From Clostridiales bacterium (GTDB lineage Bacteria; Bacillota; Sulfobacillia; RBS10-35), in contig JAHHQG010000031.1 in the NCBI GenBank assembly GCA_018729555.1, forward strand, positions 1 to 55,168: a stretch of 55,168 nt of DNA, read 5' to 3'. Below the pieces are notes generated by a model. It was given only the letters and a program-made list of their open reading frames with translations. It searched no databases and had not been told where the DNA came from. The position numbers and the translations under genes were made by a program. Of this stretch, positions 33,111-41,563 are shown piece by piece (position 1 is the first letter of the stretch; each line of letters starts with the position of its first letter).

Positions 33111-34646
33111 GTGAACTCCCGGTTTCTCTATCTTCTGGTCTTTATCACGGGGGCCTCCATCATGGAGCTGGAGATGTCCGCCTCCCGCCTCCTGGCCCCC
33201 TACTTTGGTACTTCCCAGCTGGTGTGGGCCAACCTCATCGGCCTCATCCTTATCGGCCTTTCCGCCGGGTATTGGCTGGGGGGAAAGCTGGCGGACCGCT
33301 ACCCCCGGCTGGAGGTGCTCCTGGGTATCGTCCTTTTCGCGGGAGCCTACCAAGCCCTCATTCCCCTCTTTGCCCGCCCCATCCTCAAGCTGATGATCGG
33401 CGGCTGGTTCGGCACCCCCATCACGGTGATCCTCCTCTCCTTTGCCGCCATCCTCCTCATCTTCCTACCCCCTACGGTAGCCCTGGCTACCGCCAGCCCC
33501 TACGCCATCCGCCTGGCCACCCGCTCCGTGCAGACGGCGGGTGAGGTGGCGGGAAACCTCTATGCCGCCTCCACCTTTGGGAGCATCGTGGGGACTTTTT
33601 TGCCGGCCTTTGTCACCATCCCCTTCCTGGGGACCCGCTGGACCCTCATCCTTTTTGCCGGCTTGCAGATGGCCATCGCCCTTTACGGCCTTCGACGCGG
33701 CCGCCTTTTGACGGCCCTCCTGGCCGTGCCCCTGCTGGGGGTTCTGGGGGCGGCGGGGGCGGAAAAGCCGGTGCCGGGCCTGCGGTTTGAAGGAGAGAGC
33801 TTTTATCAGTACGTGCAGGTGGTGGAGGAAAAGGGTACCTACTACCTGGTCATCAACGAGGGCGGCGGGATCCAGTCCCTGTACCGCCCGGGAGCTTTCT
33901 TCACCGACTTTTACGCCGACAACTTCACCGTCCTTCCTTTTCTGGTAGAAGCCCGACCGGAGAAGATTCTGGTCATCGGGTCGGCAGGGGGTACCCTCTT
34001 TCGCCTCTGGGATCGCCTGGTGGGGCCAGTGATCCCCTTGGAGATGGAGGGCATCGAGATCGATCCCCTGGTGGCCTCCCTAGGGCCTCGCTACTTCGGC
34101 CTTCGGGGCGATGAAGCCAAGGTTCGCATCGGGGATGGCCGGGTGGTCTTGGCGGCATCGGGGGAACGCTATGACCTCATCGTGGTGGATGCCTACAGCA
34201 ACCAGCTGTACATCCCCTTTCAGCTGACCACCCGGGAGTTTTTCATGGAAGCCCAAGCCCATCTCCGCCCGGGAGGGATCCTGGCCTTGAACGTGAACGC
34301 TGTGGACGACCAAGCACCCCTTTTGGAGGCCATGAAGGCGACGTTGGCATCGGTTTTTCCGCACACCTACGTGGCCAAGGTGCGGGGGCCTTACAACTAC
34401 CTTTTGGTGGGCGCGGAAGATCCGGTGGACCTTCGGGGTTTGGCGGAAGAGGTGAAGGCCATGGCCCTTTCCTCTCCCTCAGAGGAAATGCGGTCCTACG
34501 CCCATGAACTCTATCAGGTGGCCCTGGAGCTGGAGCAGGCCTTCACCCCGTACCGGGACGGAAAGGGCCTCATCCTCACCGACGATCGGGCCCCGGTGGA
34601 ATACCTCACCCACGCCATGATCGTGAAGGAGGCCTTCAAGAAGTGA
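33111..34646 (+). CDS. Membrane-fused spermidine-synthase-like protein
   Basis: A 511-aa protein with an N-terminal half of about six to seven membrane segments and a C-terminal Rossmann methyltransferase-like half of the polyamine-synthase family: ILVIGSAGGTLFRLWDR (glycine loop), EMEGIEIDPLVASLGPRYF, RIGDGRVVL and DLIVVDAYSNQLYIPFQLTT. This is the 'fused MFS/spermidine synthase' architecture, whose substrate is generally unproven. GTG 33111 with GGGGAGG 6 bases upstream is preferred over ATG 33069, leaving room for divergent promoters with moaA. The next gene starts inside its stop (GTGA). Confidence 0.85.
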   Translation: MNSRFLYLLVFITGASIMELEMSASRLLAPYFGTSQLVWANLIGLILIGLSAGYWLGGKLADRYPRLEVLLGIVLFAGAYQALIPLFARPILKLMIGGWFGTPITVILLSFAAILLIFLPPTVALATASPYAIRLATRSVQTAGEVAGNLYAASTFGSIVGTFLPAFVTIPFLGTRWTLILFAGLQMAIALYGLRRGRLLTALLAVPLLGVLGAAGAEKPVPGLRFEGESFYQYVQVVEEKGTYYLVINEGGGIQSLYRPGAFFTDFYADNFTVLPFLVEARPEKILVIGSAGGTLFRLWDRLVGPVIPLEMEGIEIDPLVASLGPRYFGLRGDEAKVRIGDGRVVLAASGERYDLIVVDAYSNQLYIPFQLTTREFFMEAQAHLRPGGILALNVNAVDDQAPLLEAMKATLASVFPHTYVAKVRGPYNYLLVGAEDPVDLRGLAEEVKAMALSSPSEEMRSYAHELYQVALELEQAFTPYRDGKGLILTDDRAPVEYLTHAMIVKEAFKK

Positions 34647-35062
34647 GCCTTCTCGAGCTTGCCCGCTGGGATACAGTGGCCATCGTCTTAAGCGGGCTGT
34701 CGCTCCTTGTGGGAAGGATCTTCATCGCCCGAAAGAACGTTACTTGGCACCGCTTCTTCATGATCACCGCCACCGTCTTGGCTGCCCTCTTCCTGGTCCT
34801 CTACGTCGTCCGGACAGCCCTTTTCGGTTCCACCTCCTTTCCTTACGGAGGGCCCATCCGGACCGTCTACTTCGCCATCCTGATCACCCACATGGTGGCC
34901 GCCACAGCGGTAGCTCCTTTGGCCCTCATCACCCTCTACCGGGCCCACCGGGGGGATTTTCAGCGGCACAAGAAGATCGCCCGCATCACTTTTCCCACGT
35001 GGCTCTACACGGCCGCCACGGGGTGGCTGGTGTACTACTTCCTGCACCAGTACCATCCGTGA
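34643..35062 (+). CDS. DUF420 membrane protein, CtaM/YozB-like
   Basis: A 139-aa protein with four membrane segments. DUF420 proteins (Bacillus YozB, staphylococcal CtaM) are needed for maturation of heme-A-type cytochrome oxidase. His residues likely to bind metal or heme sit at WHRFFM, ITHMVAA, HKKIAR and FLHQYHP. The GTG start overlaps the stop of the preceding gene, so the two are translationally coupled. With ctaA and hemQ nearby it fits a heme/oxidase theme. Confidence 0.85.
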   Translation: MSLLELARWDTVAIVLSGLSLLVGRIFIARKNVTWHRFFMITATVLAALFLVLYVVRTALFGSTSFPYGGPIRTVYFAILITHMVAATAVAPLALITLYRAHRGDFQRHKKIARITFPTWLYTAATGWLVYYFLHQYHP

Positions 35063-35068
35063 CAGGCC

Positions 35069-35098
35069 TTGTGGAAAAGAGGCCCTTTCTCGTATAGT
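35069..35098 (+). promoter_or_regulatory. Promoter of rpmF
   Basis: TTGTGG (35069-35074) and TATAGT (35093-35098) are separated by 18 bases, ~34 bases upstream of the rpmF start. Confidence 0.6.
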
Positions 35099-35131
35099 GA
35101 ACCATTGGTGATCTCAGAGGAGGGTTTGGAC

Positions 35132-35320
35132 GTGGCTGTTCCCAAGAAGAAGTCATCCAAGGCCCGCACCCGAACGCGGCATGCCGCCAACTGGAAGCTG
35201 ACGGCACCCAACCTGGTGCCCTGCCCCCGTTGCCGGCAGCCAAAGCTCCCCCACCGGGCTTGCCCCCACTGCGGCTACTACAAAGACCGCCAGGTGCTGA
35301 AGCTGGACGACGAGGAGTAA
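35132..35320 (+). CDS. rpmF: 50S ribosomal protein L32
   Basis: A 62-aa zinc-binding ribosomal protein. It starts with GTG after AGAGGAGGG (8 bases) and reads AVPKKKSSKARTRTRHA, then the zinc ribbon CPRC...CPHCGYY. All four Cys are present, so this is the zinc-binding form. The usual DUF177 partner upstream and plsX downstream are absent; a mobile element starts 30 bases after its stop. Confidence 0.96.
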   Translation: MAVPKKKSSKARTRTRHAANWKLTAPNLVPCPRCRQPKLPHRACPHCGYYKDRQVLKLDDEE

Positions 35321-35350
35321 GGGGGGGGCGAGGGCCGGAGGCGGGGTTGA

Positions 35351-35695
35351 CAGCAGCTGAAAATACGATTGATCTTCGTCTTTTTCTGGCGTTAAACATA
35401 CTCATGGAACTCAGCCAGACGTCGGCTGGGGCACCTTCCCGGCGCTCCTCTAAGCGGGAGCCAAGCTTCGAGGCGTGGGGACCGTGAAGGTAGGCCGCTT
35501 TGAGCCGACGTCTCAAGTTCGCCCTGGCAGCCGGCGCGTAGGCTGCTCTACCGCGAGTTCTGCGGGAAGTGAAGCCTGTGGAGACGGGCTCCGCGGCTGA
35601 ACGGGAAAACCCGGTCTACGAGCACCCCGCCGATGAAGCAGGAAGCAACCGGGACGGTATCCCGTTGGGATACTTGTCTATGAGTTGCGGAACGG
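35351..35695 (+). mobile_element. 345-bp protein-less IS605-derived element with omega-RNA-like right end (copy 1)
   Basis: An inverted copy lies at 44259-44587. Both begin with CAGCAGCTGAAAATA and end with GTTGCGGAACGG. The interior has an imperfect palindrome built on AGACGTCGGCT / AGCCGACGTCT, a segment CTGTGGAGACGGGCTCC, and a 3' part GATGAAGCAGGAAGCAACC followed by a hairpin (ACGGTATCCCGTTGGGATAC). The GAAGCAGGAAGC signature is one I associate with the right ends of TnpB-bearing IS605 elements, where the guide RNA scaffold ends. There is no ORF of credible coding character. It is best described as a MITE of that family. Confidence 0.65.
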
Positions 35696-36361
35696 GATCG
35701 ATCCTATGGAGGGATCGACCTGAAAGATCTTTTAGAAGGCTAAAGAGGGTCTCTTCCAGCGCCAGCTGCCCCGCAGCCCCTTGGGCCTTCTCCCCTTTGA
35801 CCACCAGGGATTCCACCACCGGCTCCAGGGAGGCATGGCTGGCTTTTAGTTTTTCCAGTCGATGCTGGAGGGCTTCCACCTGGAGGAGGGCGTCCCTCTG
35901 GAGCCCGGCCCCTTCCAGAGATCAGGCGCAGAGGGCCCATGGAAAGCCCAGGAAAAAGGCGGCGATGGATCCTTTCGTGGGGGGCTCGGGCCCTCTCAGG
36001 TGGAGCATGAGGGCACTGGGCCAGGTCGGCGCCGGCAAAGGCGCTTAGGAGAAAGAGACCCCGGCGGAAGAGGGGGAGGAGCTGCCCTTGGAGAAGGCCT
36101 TGGTCCGAGGTCTCAGAAGTGGCGAGGGTCCCCCATGGCCGCCACCACCTCCCCAGATCTTCAGGCGCAGGGCTGGCCGCCGCGTGCCGCCGGGGGAAGG
36201 TTTCCCCCGAAGAGGGACCCCAGGCTTCCCAGAAGGGAGCCCCCACCCCCGGCGCCACCAGGAAGGGCTGGATCAGATCCGCCAGGAGGCCCGCGGGATC
36301 TCCCTCCGCAAAAGTCTTATGCTACAAGGAGCAGGGTAAGCAGGACCGAAGGAAGGCTGCC
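35696..36361 (-). pseudogene. Decayed coding region, unknown product
   Basis: No intact gene is found in this ~670-base gap. On the minus strand, protein-like fragments occur in more than one frame: a Leu/Gly/Phe-rich segment (GSIAAFFLGFPWALCA) followed after a stop by a coiled-coil stretch (EALQHRLEKLKASHASLEP, then LALEETLFSLLKDLSG). Further upstream are FLVAPGVGAPFWEAWG and GQLLPLFRRGLFLLSAFAG. Together they suggest a broken gene for a small protein with a membrane helix and a coiled coil. The family is not recognised. Confidence 0.35.
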
Positions 36362-36464
36362 TGTCAACTACCCCATAGTTAAAACCAGGGGCTTGCACCT
36401 AGGCCGCTGGCGCGGGCTGGCACGATAGGCCGGTTGACGGCGGCCCGCCAGCGGCAGGCATGCC
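36362..36464 (-). mobile_element. Right end of an IS200/IS605-type element (second copy of the 1-101 repeat)
   Basis: Reverse complement of bases 1-101 with ~95% identity. Beginning from the inner side it has a GC-rich arm CCGCTGGCG and its partner CGCCAGCGG about 45 bases apart, then GCAAGCCCC, the TTTTAACTATGGGG hairpin and TAGTTGAC at 36362. The rest of the element, if any, would extend toward dnaE, but 36465-36640 shows no transposase and no clear left end. It may be a short MITE. Confidence 0.6.
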
Positions 36465-36640
36465 ACCGCTGGCAAGACGGCAGACCATCCCTCTCCTGCA
36501 CCGTTGCCGGTAAGCCGTTTCCCCGAGCGGGTAGGGCCGTCGAATGCGCCAAGGGTTTTACCTGCCAGACGATTCGCCGGCAGAACCTCCCCTGAACCCC
36601 TGCTTGTCAAGGTCTTGGGGAGATGGTAGCACAAAGCGAA

Positions 36641-36703
36641 AGGAGGGAAGGCGGCGCTCCTCCCCATGCCTGAAGCCAGGGGTCTCCGCGCCGCCGGGAA
36701 ACG
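36641..36703 (+). promoter_or_regulatory. Structured dnaE leader: ribosome site separated from start codon by a hairpin
   Basis: AGGAGG at 36641-36646 is 57 bases from the dnaE ATG, too far for direct use, and the bases just before the ATG (GGGAAACG) give only a weak site. Between them GGCGGCGC (36650-36657) and GCGCCGCC (36688-36695) form a perfect stem closed further by CCCC/GGGG. If folded, the ribosome site would be ~11 unpaired bases from the ATG. There is no T tract, so it is not a terminator. A TTGTCA at 36604-36609 may be the -35. Confidence 0.45.
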
Positions 36704-39700
36704 ATGAAACCCTTTGTCCACCTGCACCTCCATTCGGAATACAGCCTCCTGGACGGGATGGCGCGCCTCGAAGGCCTCATGGACCGGGTGGCGGAAGTGG
36801 GGCAGGAGGCGGTGGCCCTCACGGACCACGGGGTCCTTTACGGGGTCATCCCCTTCTACCGGCTGGCCAAGGAGCGGGGCATCCGGCCCATCCTCGGCAT
36901 GGAGGCCTACCTCGCCCCGGATCGCCACCGTAAGACCCGGGAGCTCTACCACATCCTCATCCTGGCGGAAACCGATGAAGGGTACCGGAACCTCCTCCGC
37001 CTGGCCAGCCTTTCCCACCTGGAAAGCTATTACTACCGGCCCCGGGTGGACCTGGCCCTCCTCTCCCGCTACCGGGAGGGCCTCCTCTTCACCACCGGCT
37101 GCCAAAACGGGGAGATCCCCCAGCAGCTCCTGAGGGGCGAAGTGGATAGGGCTTGGGAAACCCTCCTCCAGTACCGAGAAGCCCTGGGAAAGGGACGCCT
37201 TTTCGTGGAGATCCAAGATCATGGCCTTCCCCGGGAAAAGGAACTGAACGCCCGGCTGGCGGAGATGGCCGAGAAGGCGGGCCTTCCCCTTCTCGCCACC
37301 AACGATGTCCACTACCTTCGGAAAGAAGACGCCTTTTTGCACGATGTCCTCCTTGGCCTGCAGACGGGAAAGGAGCTCAACGATAAGGATCGCCTCCGCT
37401 TTCCCAACGACCAGTTCTACCTGAAGAGCGGCGATGAGATGGCTGAAGCCCTTTCGGACTACCCCGAGGCCCTCGAGATGACCCTCGAGGTGGCGGAGCG
37501 GTGCCGGGTGGAGCTTTCCCTGGGGAAGGCCTCCCTACCCCGGGCGCCCCTTCCCCCCGGAAGAGAGGATGCCTTTGCCTACCTCAAGGAGCTTTCGGAA
37601 AAGGCCCTGGCGGAGAAATATCCGGGGGACGGGAAAGCCCGGGAGCGCCTCTTCCATGAACTGGAGGTCATCGGGGCGACGGGCTTTGCCGATTACTTTT
37701 TGATCGTGGCCGATATCGTCCGCTTTGCCAGGGAGCGGGGCATCGCCGTGGGGCCGGGGAGGGGGTCGGCCGCCTCCAGTCTGGTGGCTTACCTTCTCGG
37801 CATCACCCAGGTGGACCCCCTGCGCTTTGGCCTGATCTTCGAGCGCTTCCTCAACCCCGAGCGGGTGAGCCCTCCCGACATCGACATCGACCTCGACTAC
37901 GAGCGGCGGGATGAGGTGCTGCAGTACGTGCGGGAGCGCTACGGGGAGGATCGGGTGGCCCAGATCATCACCTTTGGGACCCTTTTGGGGCGGGCGGCGG
38001 TGCGCGACGTGGCCAGGGTGCTGGGCTGGCCTCTTCGAAGGACCGACGACCTCGCCCGCCGGATCCCTCCTCAGGGCCGCCTTTCCGACCTCTTGGAGGA
38101 TCCTTCGTGGCGCCAGCGCCTGGCCAGGGACCCCGAGACGCAAAAACTCCTCCAGCTGGCAAGGGGCCTGGAAGGGATGCCCCGCCATCCTTCGGTCCAC
38201 GCGGCGGGGATCGTCATGACGAAGAAGCCCCTCTTTGAAACGGTGCCCCTTTCGCGGGGGGCGGAAGGGGGGGTCATCACCCAGTACGACATGTACGCCC
38301 TGGGGGAGCTGGGCCTTTTAAAGATGGATCTCTTGGGCCTCCGGACGTTGACGGTCCTGGAAAAGGCAAGGGAGAAGGCCCGGGACGAGGGAAAGGATCT
38401 TCCTCCCTGGATGGCCATCCCCCTGGACGACGAAGCCACCTTCCGACTCTTTTCTTCCGGGGAGACCCTGGGCCTCTTCCAGATGGAATCCCCCGGGATG
38501 CGCCAGCTCCTCCGGGAGCTCCAGCCCCGGCGCTTTGAAGACCTGGTGGCGGCGGTGGCCCTCTTTAGGCCGGGGCCGATGGAGAATATCGGGGCCTTTA
38601 TCGAGGCGAAGCGAAAGGGGAAGGTGCCCGCCCTCCACCCGGATCTGGAACCGATCCTGGAGCCCACCTATGGGGTGCTGGTCTACCAGGAGCAGATCCT
38701 CCAGGTGGCCCAGGTGATGGCGGGCTTTTCCTTGGCCCAGGCGGACCTTTTGCGAAGGGCCGTGGGAAAGAAAGACCGAAGGGCCCTGGAATCCCTCCGG
38801 GATGCATTCTTTGAAGGCTGCCTTAAAAAGGGCCACCCCCCATGGCTGGCGGAAGAGCTCTTCCAGCTCATCCTCCGCTTTGCCGACTACGGTTTTAACC
38901 GGGCCCATGCGGTGAGCTATGCCCTCTTGAGTTACTGGACCGGATATCTCAAAGCCCATGTGCCCAGAGCCTTCATGGCAGCCCTTTTGACGACGGTGGC
39001 CCACCAGTCGGAAAAGGTGCAGGTCTATGTGCAAGAGTGCCGCCGCATGGGCATCCCCCTCCTTCCGCCTGACCTTTTGAGGGGTAAGCCCGATTTCACC
39101 GTGGAGGGGGAGGCCATCCGGTTCGGCTGGAAGGCCATCCGCCATGTGGGAAAGCCCTTTTGGGAGAGGGTCCAAAAGGAGGGCCCGCCCCAGAGGGTGG
39201 AGGATCTTCTCTTCCGTTTCCGCCTCCCCCTCCCCGCGGCCCAGAGCCTCATCCAGTCGGGGGCCCTTTCCTACCTCCACCCCAACCCCCTGGTCCTCCT
39301 TTCGGAGCTGGAGGATGCCCGCCAAAACCCCGGCCCTCGAGGCCAGCTGACCCTCTTTGGGCATGAGCGAAAAGAGCTGGAGCCGCCTTCCCTTGCCCAG
39401 CGCCTGCGCTTTGAGAAAGCATCCCTGGGGGTTTATCTTTCGGGCCATCCCTTGGAACCCTTGGAAGATCTCTGGAGGCGGAGCGCCCTTCCCAGCTCCC
39501 GCTTGGGAGATCTCTCGCCGGGGGAGCCGGTGCGGGTGGGGGGCGTGGTGGTGGAGGCGGCGCGGAAGAAGAGCGCCCGGGGCCAGCTCTACTGGCAGGT
39601 GGAGGTGGAAGATCTGGAGGGTCCCATGGAGATCCGGTTTTCAGGGGACGTTGCCCCGGATCTCATGACCTCCGGTAAACTCATATGGGTTGAAGGAAGG

Positions 39701-39778
39701 CTGGGGGAGCGGGAAGGGGTTCCGCTGGTATGGGGCCGGCGCATCGAGGAGATGAAGGCGATGAAGGGCGCATGGTAG
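36704..39778 (+). CDS. dnaE: DNA polymerase III alpha subunit DnaE
   Basis: C-family replicative polymerase. The 1024-aa protein has an N-terminal PHP domain (FVHLHLHSEYSLLDGM, ALTDHG), the palm with GPGRGSAASSLVAYLLGI and the catalytic aspartates in PPDIDIDLDYERRDEVL, fingers (PSVHAAGIVM, LKMDLLGLRTLTVL, FQMESPGMRQLLREL), a helix-hairpin-helix region and a C-terminal OB fold (VRVGGVVVEAARKK). It is somewhat shorter than the ~1,100-1,160 aa of many DnaE proteins, mainly at the C-terminus. Spore formers usually also carry PolC, not seen here. The stop overlaps the pgpA start. Confidence 0.96.
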   Translation: MKPFVHLHLHSEYSLLDGMARLEGLMDRVAEVGQEAVALTDHGVLYGVIPFYRLAKERGIRPILGMEAYLAPDRHRKTRELYHILILAETDEGYRNLLRLASLSHLESYYYRPRVDLALLSRYREGLLFTTGCQNGEIPQQLLRGEVDRAWETLLQYREALGKGRLFVEIQDHGLPREKELNARLAEMAEKAGLPLLATNDVHYLRKEDAFLHDVLLGLQTGKELNDKDRLRFPNDQFYLKSGDEMAEALSDYPEALEMTLEVAERCRVELSLGKASLPRAPLPPGREDAFAYLKELSEKALAEKYPGDGKARERLFHELEVIGATGFADYFLIVADIVRFARERGIAVGPGRGSAASSLVAYLLGITQVDPLRFGLIFERFLNPERVSPPDIDIDLDYERRDEVLQYVRERYGEDRVAQIITFGTLLGRAAVRDVARVLGWPLRRTDDLARRIPPQGRLSDLLEDPSWRQRLARDPETQKLLQLARGLEGMPRHPSVHAAGIVMTKKPLFETVPLSRGAEGGVITQYDMYALGELGLLKMDLLGLRTLTVLEKAREKARDEGKDLPPWMAIPLDDEATFRLFSSGETLGLFQMESPGMRQLLRELQPRRFEDLVAAVALFRPGPMENIGAFIEAKRKGKVPALHPDLEPILEPTYGVLVYQEQILQVAQVMAGFSLAQADLLRRAVGKKDRRALESLRDAFFEGCLKKGHPPWLAEELFQLILRFADYGFNRAHAVSYALLSYWTGYLKAHVPRAFMAALLTTVAHQSEKVQVYVQECRRMGIPLLPPDLLRGKPDFTVEGEAIRFGWKAIRHVGKPFWERVQKEGPPQRVEDLLFRFRLPLPAAQSLIQSGALSYLHPNPLVLLSELEDARQNPGPRGQLTLFGHERKELEPPSLAQRLRFEKASLGVYLSGHPLEPLEDLWRRSALPSSRLGDLSPGEPVRVGGVVVEAARKKSARGQLYWQVEVEDLEGPMEIRFSGDVAPDLMTSGKLIWVEGRLGEREGVPLVWGRRIEEMKAMKGAW

Positions 39779-40269
39779 AAGGGGATCTCAGGGAATACAT
39801 CCTGGATCTTCTGGCCTCGAGGTCGGTGAACCTGGAGGAAATTGTGGATCTGGTGTACTTCCTCCAGAAGGACATGCAGCCGGGCCTCACGAAGGAAGAG
39901 TGCCGGGTAAGCATCATGCGGGTCCTTTCCAAGAGGGAAGTCCAGTATGCCCTCCTGGTGGGGATCCAGCTGGACATCCTGGCGGAAAAGGGGCTGGTGG
40001 AAGAACCCCTCCTCAGCATCCTCCGGGAAGACAGCCCCCTTTTCGGCATCGATGAGGTCTTGGCCCTGGCCATCACCAACGTCTACGGGTCCATCGGCCT
40101 CACCAATTTCGGGTACCTGGACAAACAGAAGATCGGGGTGTTGGCCCGCCTGCAGCACGAGGAGCAGGAGCTCAAGGGCCAGGTCCACACCTTTCTCGAT
40201 GACCTGGTGGCCGCGGTGGCGGCGGCGGCTGCCTCCCGCCTGGCCCACCGCCACGGGGAATCTCGATAG
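39772..40269 (+). CDS. pgpA: Phosphatidylglycerophosphatase A family protein (YutG-like)
   Basis: The 165-aa protein matches the Firmicute YutG/PgpA group: REYILDLLASRSVNLEEIVDLVY at the start, LVGIQLDILAEKGLVEEPL, GIDEVLALAITNVYGSIGLTNFGYLDK and VHTFLDDLVAAVAAAAASRL. Family members dephosphorylate phosphatidylglycerol phosphate or act as soluble relatives with unclear substrates. ATG 39772 overlaps the dnaE stop by seven bases with AAGGG just upstream; the longer frame is unlikely. Confidence 0.88.
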   Translation: MVEGDLREYILDLLASRSVNLEEIVDLVYFLQKDMQPGLTKEECRVSIMRVLSKREVQYALLVGIQLDILAEKGLVEEPLLSILREDSPLFGIDEVLALAITNVYGSIGLTNFGYLDKQKIGVLARLQHEEQELKGQVHTFLDDLVAAVAAAAASRLAHRHGESR

Positions 40270-40281
40270 GGAGATGGCAGC

Positions 40282-41220
40282 GTGAAGAAAGTCGTCAGCG
40301 TCAGTTTGGGATCGAAAAGCCGGGACCATAAAGCGAAGACCGATCTTTTCGGCGTCCCCATGGAGCTCCAGCGGATCGGGGTGGACGGGGATCTGGAGGC
40401 GGCCCGGAAGCTCTTGCGGGAGCTGGACGGCCAGGTGGATGCCATCGGCCTGGGCGGCCTGGACGTCTACCTCTATGTGGCGGGGGAGCAGTACATCATC
40501 CAGGATGGGCTGCGCCTCATGCAGGAAGTGAAAAAGACGCCGGTGGTGGACGGCAGCCGGGTGAAGGATACGGCGGAGCGAAGGGCCATTCGCTGGCTGG
40601 CGGAAAAGGGGCCCTTCCCCGTGAAGGGCCAGAAGGTGTTGATGGTCTCTTCCCTGGACCGTTTCGGCATGGCGGAGGAGCTGGCGGCGGTGGGGGCGGA
40701 GGTGGTCTACGGGGACCTCATGTTCGCCGCCGGCGTCCCTTATCCCATCCGCAGCTTGGACGAGCTCAAGGAGTTCGCCCGCAAGATGGCCAGGGAGATC
40801 GTCAAGCTCCCCATCCACATGATCTATCCTGTGGGGAAGGCCCAGGAAGAAGAACCGGTGGAGAAGTTTCCCGAGTTTTACCACGAAGCGCAGATCATCG
40901 CCGGTGACTACCACATGATGCGCCGGTACATGCCCAAAGCCCTTCCGGGGAAGGCCATCATCACCCAGACCACCACCCAGAAGGATCGGGAGTTTTTGCA
41001 GGCCCGACAGGTGCGGTGGCTGGCCACCACCACCCCCATCATCGACGGGCGCTCCTTTGCCACCAACGTGGTGGAGGCGGCCCTGGTGGCGGCCCGCGGC
41101 TGGGACCCAAGGGAGGTCAGCCGGGAGGATATCGAGGAGGCCTTGGACGAAATCGGCTATCAGCCGACCGTGATAGATTTGGGAGAAGAAGGGGGGTTGG
41201 CCAACCATGGCCACCGCTGA
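40282..41220 (+). CDS. Conserved protein of unknown function ('quinate 5-dehydrogenase' of some annotations)
   Basis: A 312-aa soluble protein, GTG start. Homologues I recall from thermophilic Firmicutes begin VVSVSLGS-x-RDH and contain GLGGLDVYLYV and VDGSRVKDTAERRAI; several databases name them quinate 5-dehydrogenase, apparently without experimental support. There is no classical GxGxxG at the N-terminus; a Rossmann-like stretch occurs centrally (VLMVSSLDRFGMAEELAAVGAEVVYGD). The C-terminal third has ITQTTTQKDREFL and ATTTPIIDGRSFATNVVEAAL. It overlaps the SCP2 gene by 14 bases, indicating a shared function. Confidence 0.75.
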   Translation: MKKVVSVSLGSKSRDHKAKTDLFGVPMELQRIGVDGDLEAARKLLRELDGQVDAIGLGGLDVYLYVAGEQYIIQDGLRLMQEVKKTPVVDGSRVKDTAERRAIRWLAEKGPFPVKGQKVLMVSSLDRFGMAEELAAVGAEVVYGDLMFAAGVPYPIRSLDELKEFARKMAREIVKLPIHMIYPVGKAQEEEPVEKFPEFYHEAQIIAGDYHMMRRYMPKALPGKAIITQTTTQKDREFLQARQVRWLATTTPIIDGRSFATNVVEAALVAARGWDPREVSREDIEEALDEIGYQPTVIDLGEEGGLANHGHR

Positions 41221-41563
41221 AGAGCTCAGAGAAGCCTTGGAGGATTTCGTCTTCCGTTACCGGGAGGAACCCCGGTTGAAGGTGATGAACCGCGATTGGG
41301 ACCGGGTGCTCCATGTGGCGCCGACGGATCTTCCCGAGGGCCATTTCACCCTGCGGGTGAAGGACGGGGATGTGTTTCTGGAAGACGGGGCTCCCGAAAA
41401 CCCTGACATGGTCCTCCGGGCCACCAGCGATCTTTTGACGGACCTCTTCTTCGGAGATATCTCTCCCACGGAACCGTACATGAAAGGGGATCTTCGCATC
41501 GAGGCCAGCGAAGAGGACACCATGCGCCTGGATGTGATCACCCTCATGATTTGGGGCGAGTAA
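41207..41563 (+). CDS. SCP2 sterol-carrier-domain protein
   Basis: A 118-aa stand-alone SCP2 domain, a hydrophobic-ligand-binding fold. It shows the family core GHFTLRVKDGDVFLEDGAPENPDMVLRATSDLLTDLFFG followed by the KGDLRIEASEED segment. Ligand unknown; lipids or acyl-CoA are the usual candidates. Translationally coupled to the preceding gene, and the next gene's ATG starts immediately after its TAA. Confidence 0.85.
   Translation: MATAEELREALEDFVFRYREEPRLKVMNRDWDRVLHVAPTDLPEGHFTLRVKDGDVFLEDGAPENPDMVLRATSDLLTDLFFGDISPTEPYMKGDLRIEASEEDTMRLDVITLMIWGE

Noticed and set aside
35351-35695. CRISPR array or tandem repeat
   Set aside because: There is a single unit here and one inverted copy 9 kb away, with no spacer-repeat periodicity; no CRISPR-like array was seen anywhere in the window.
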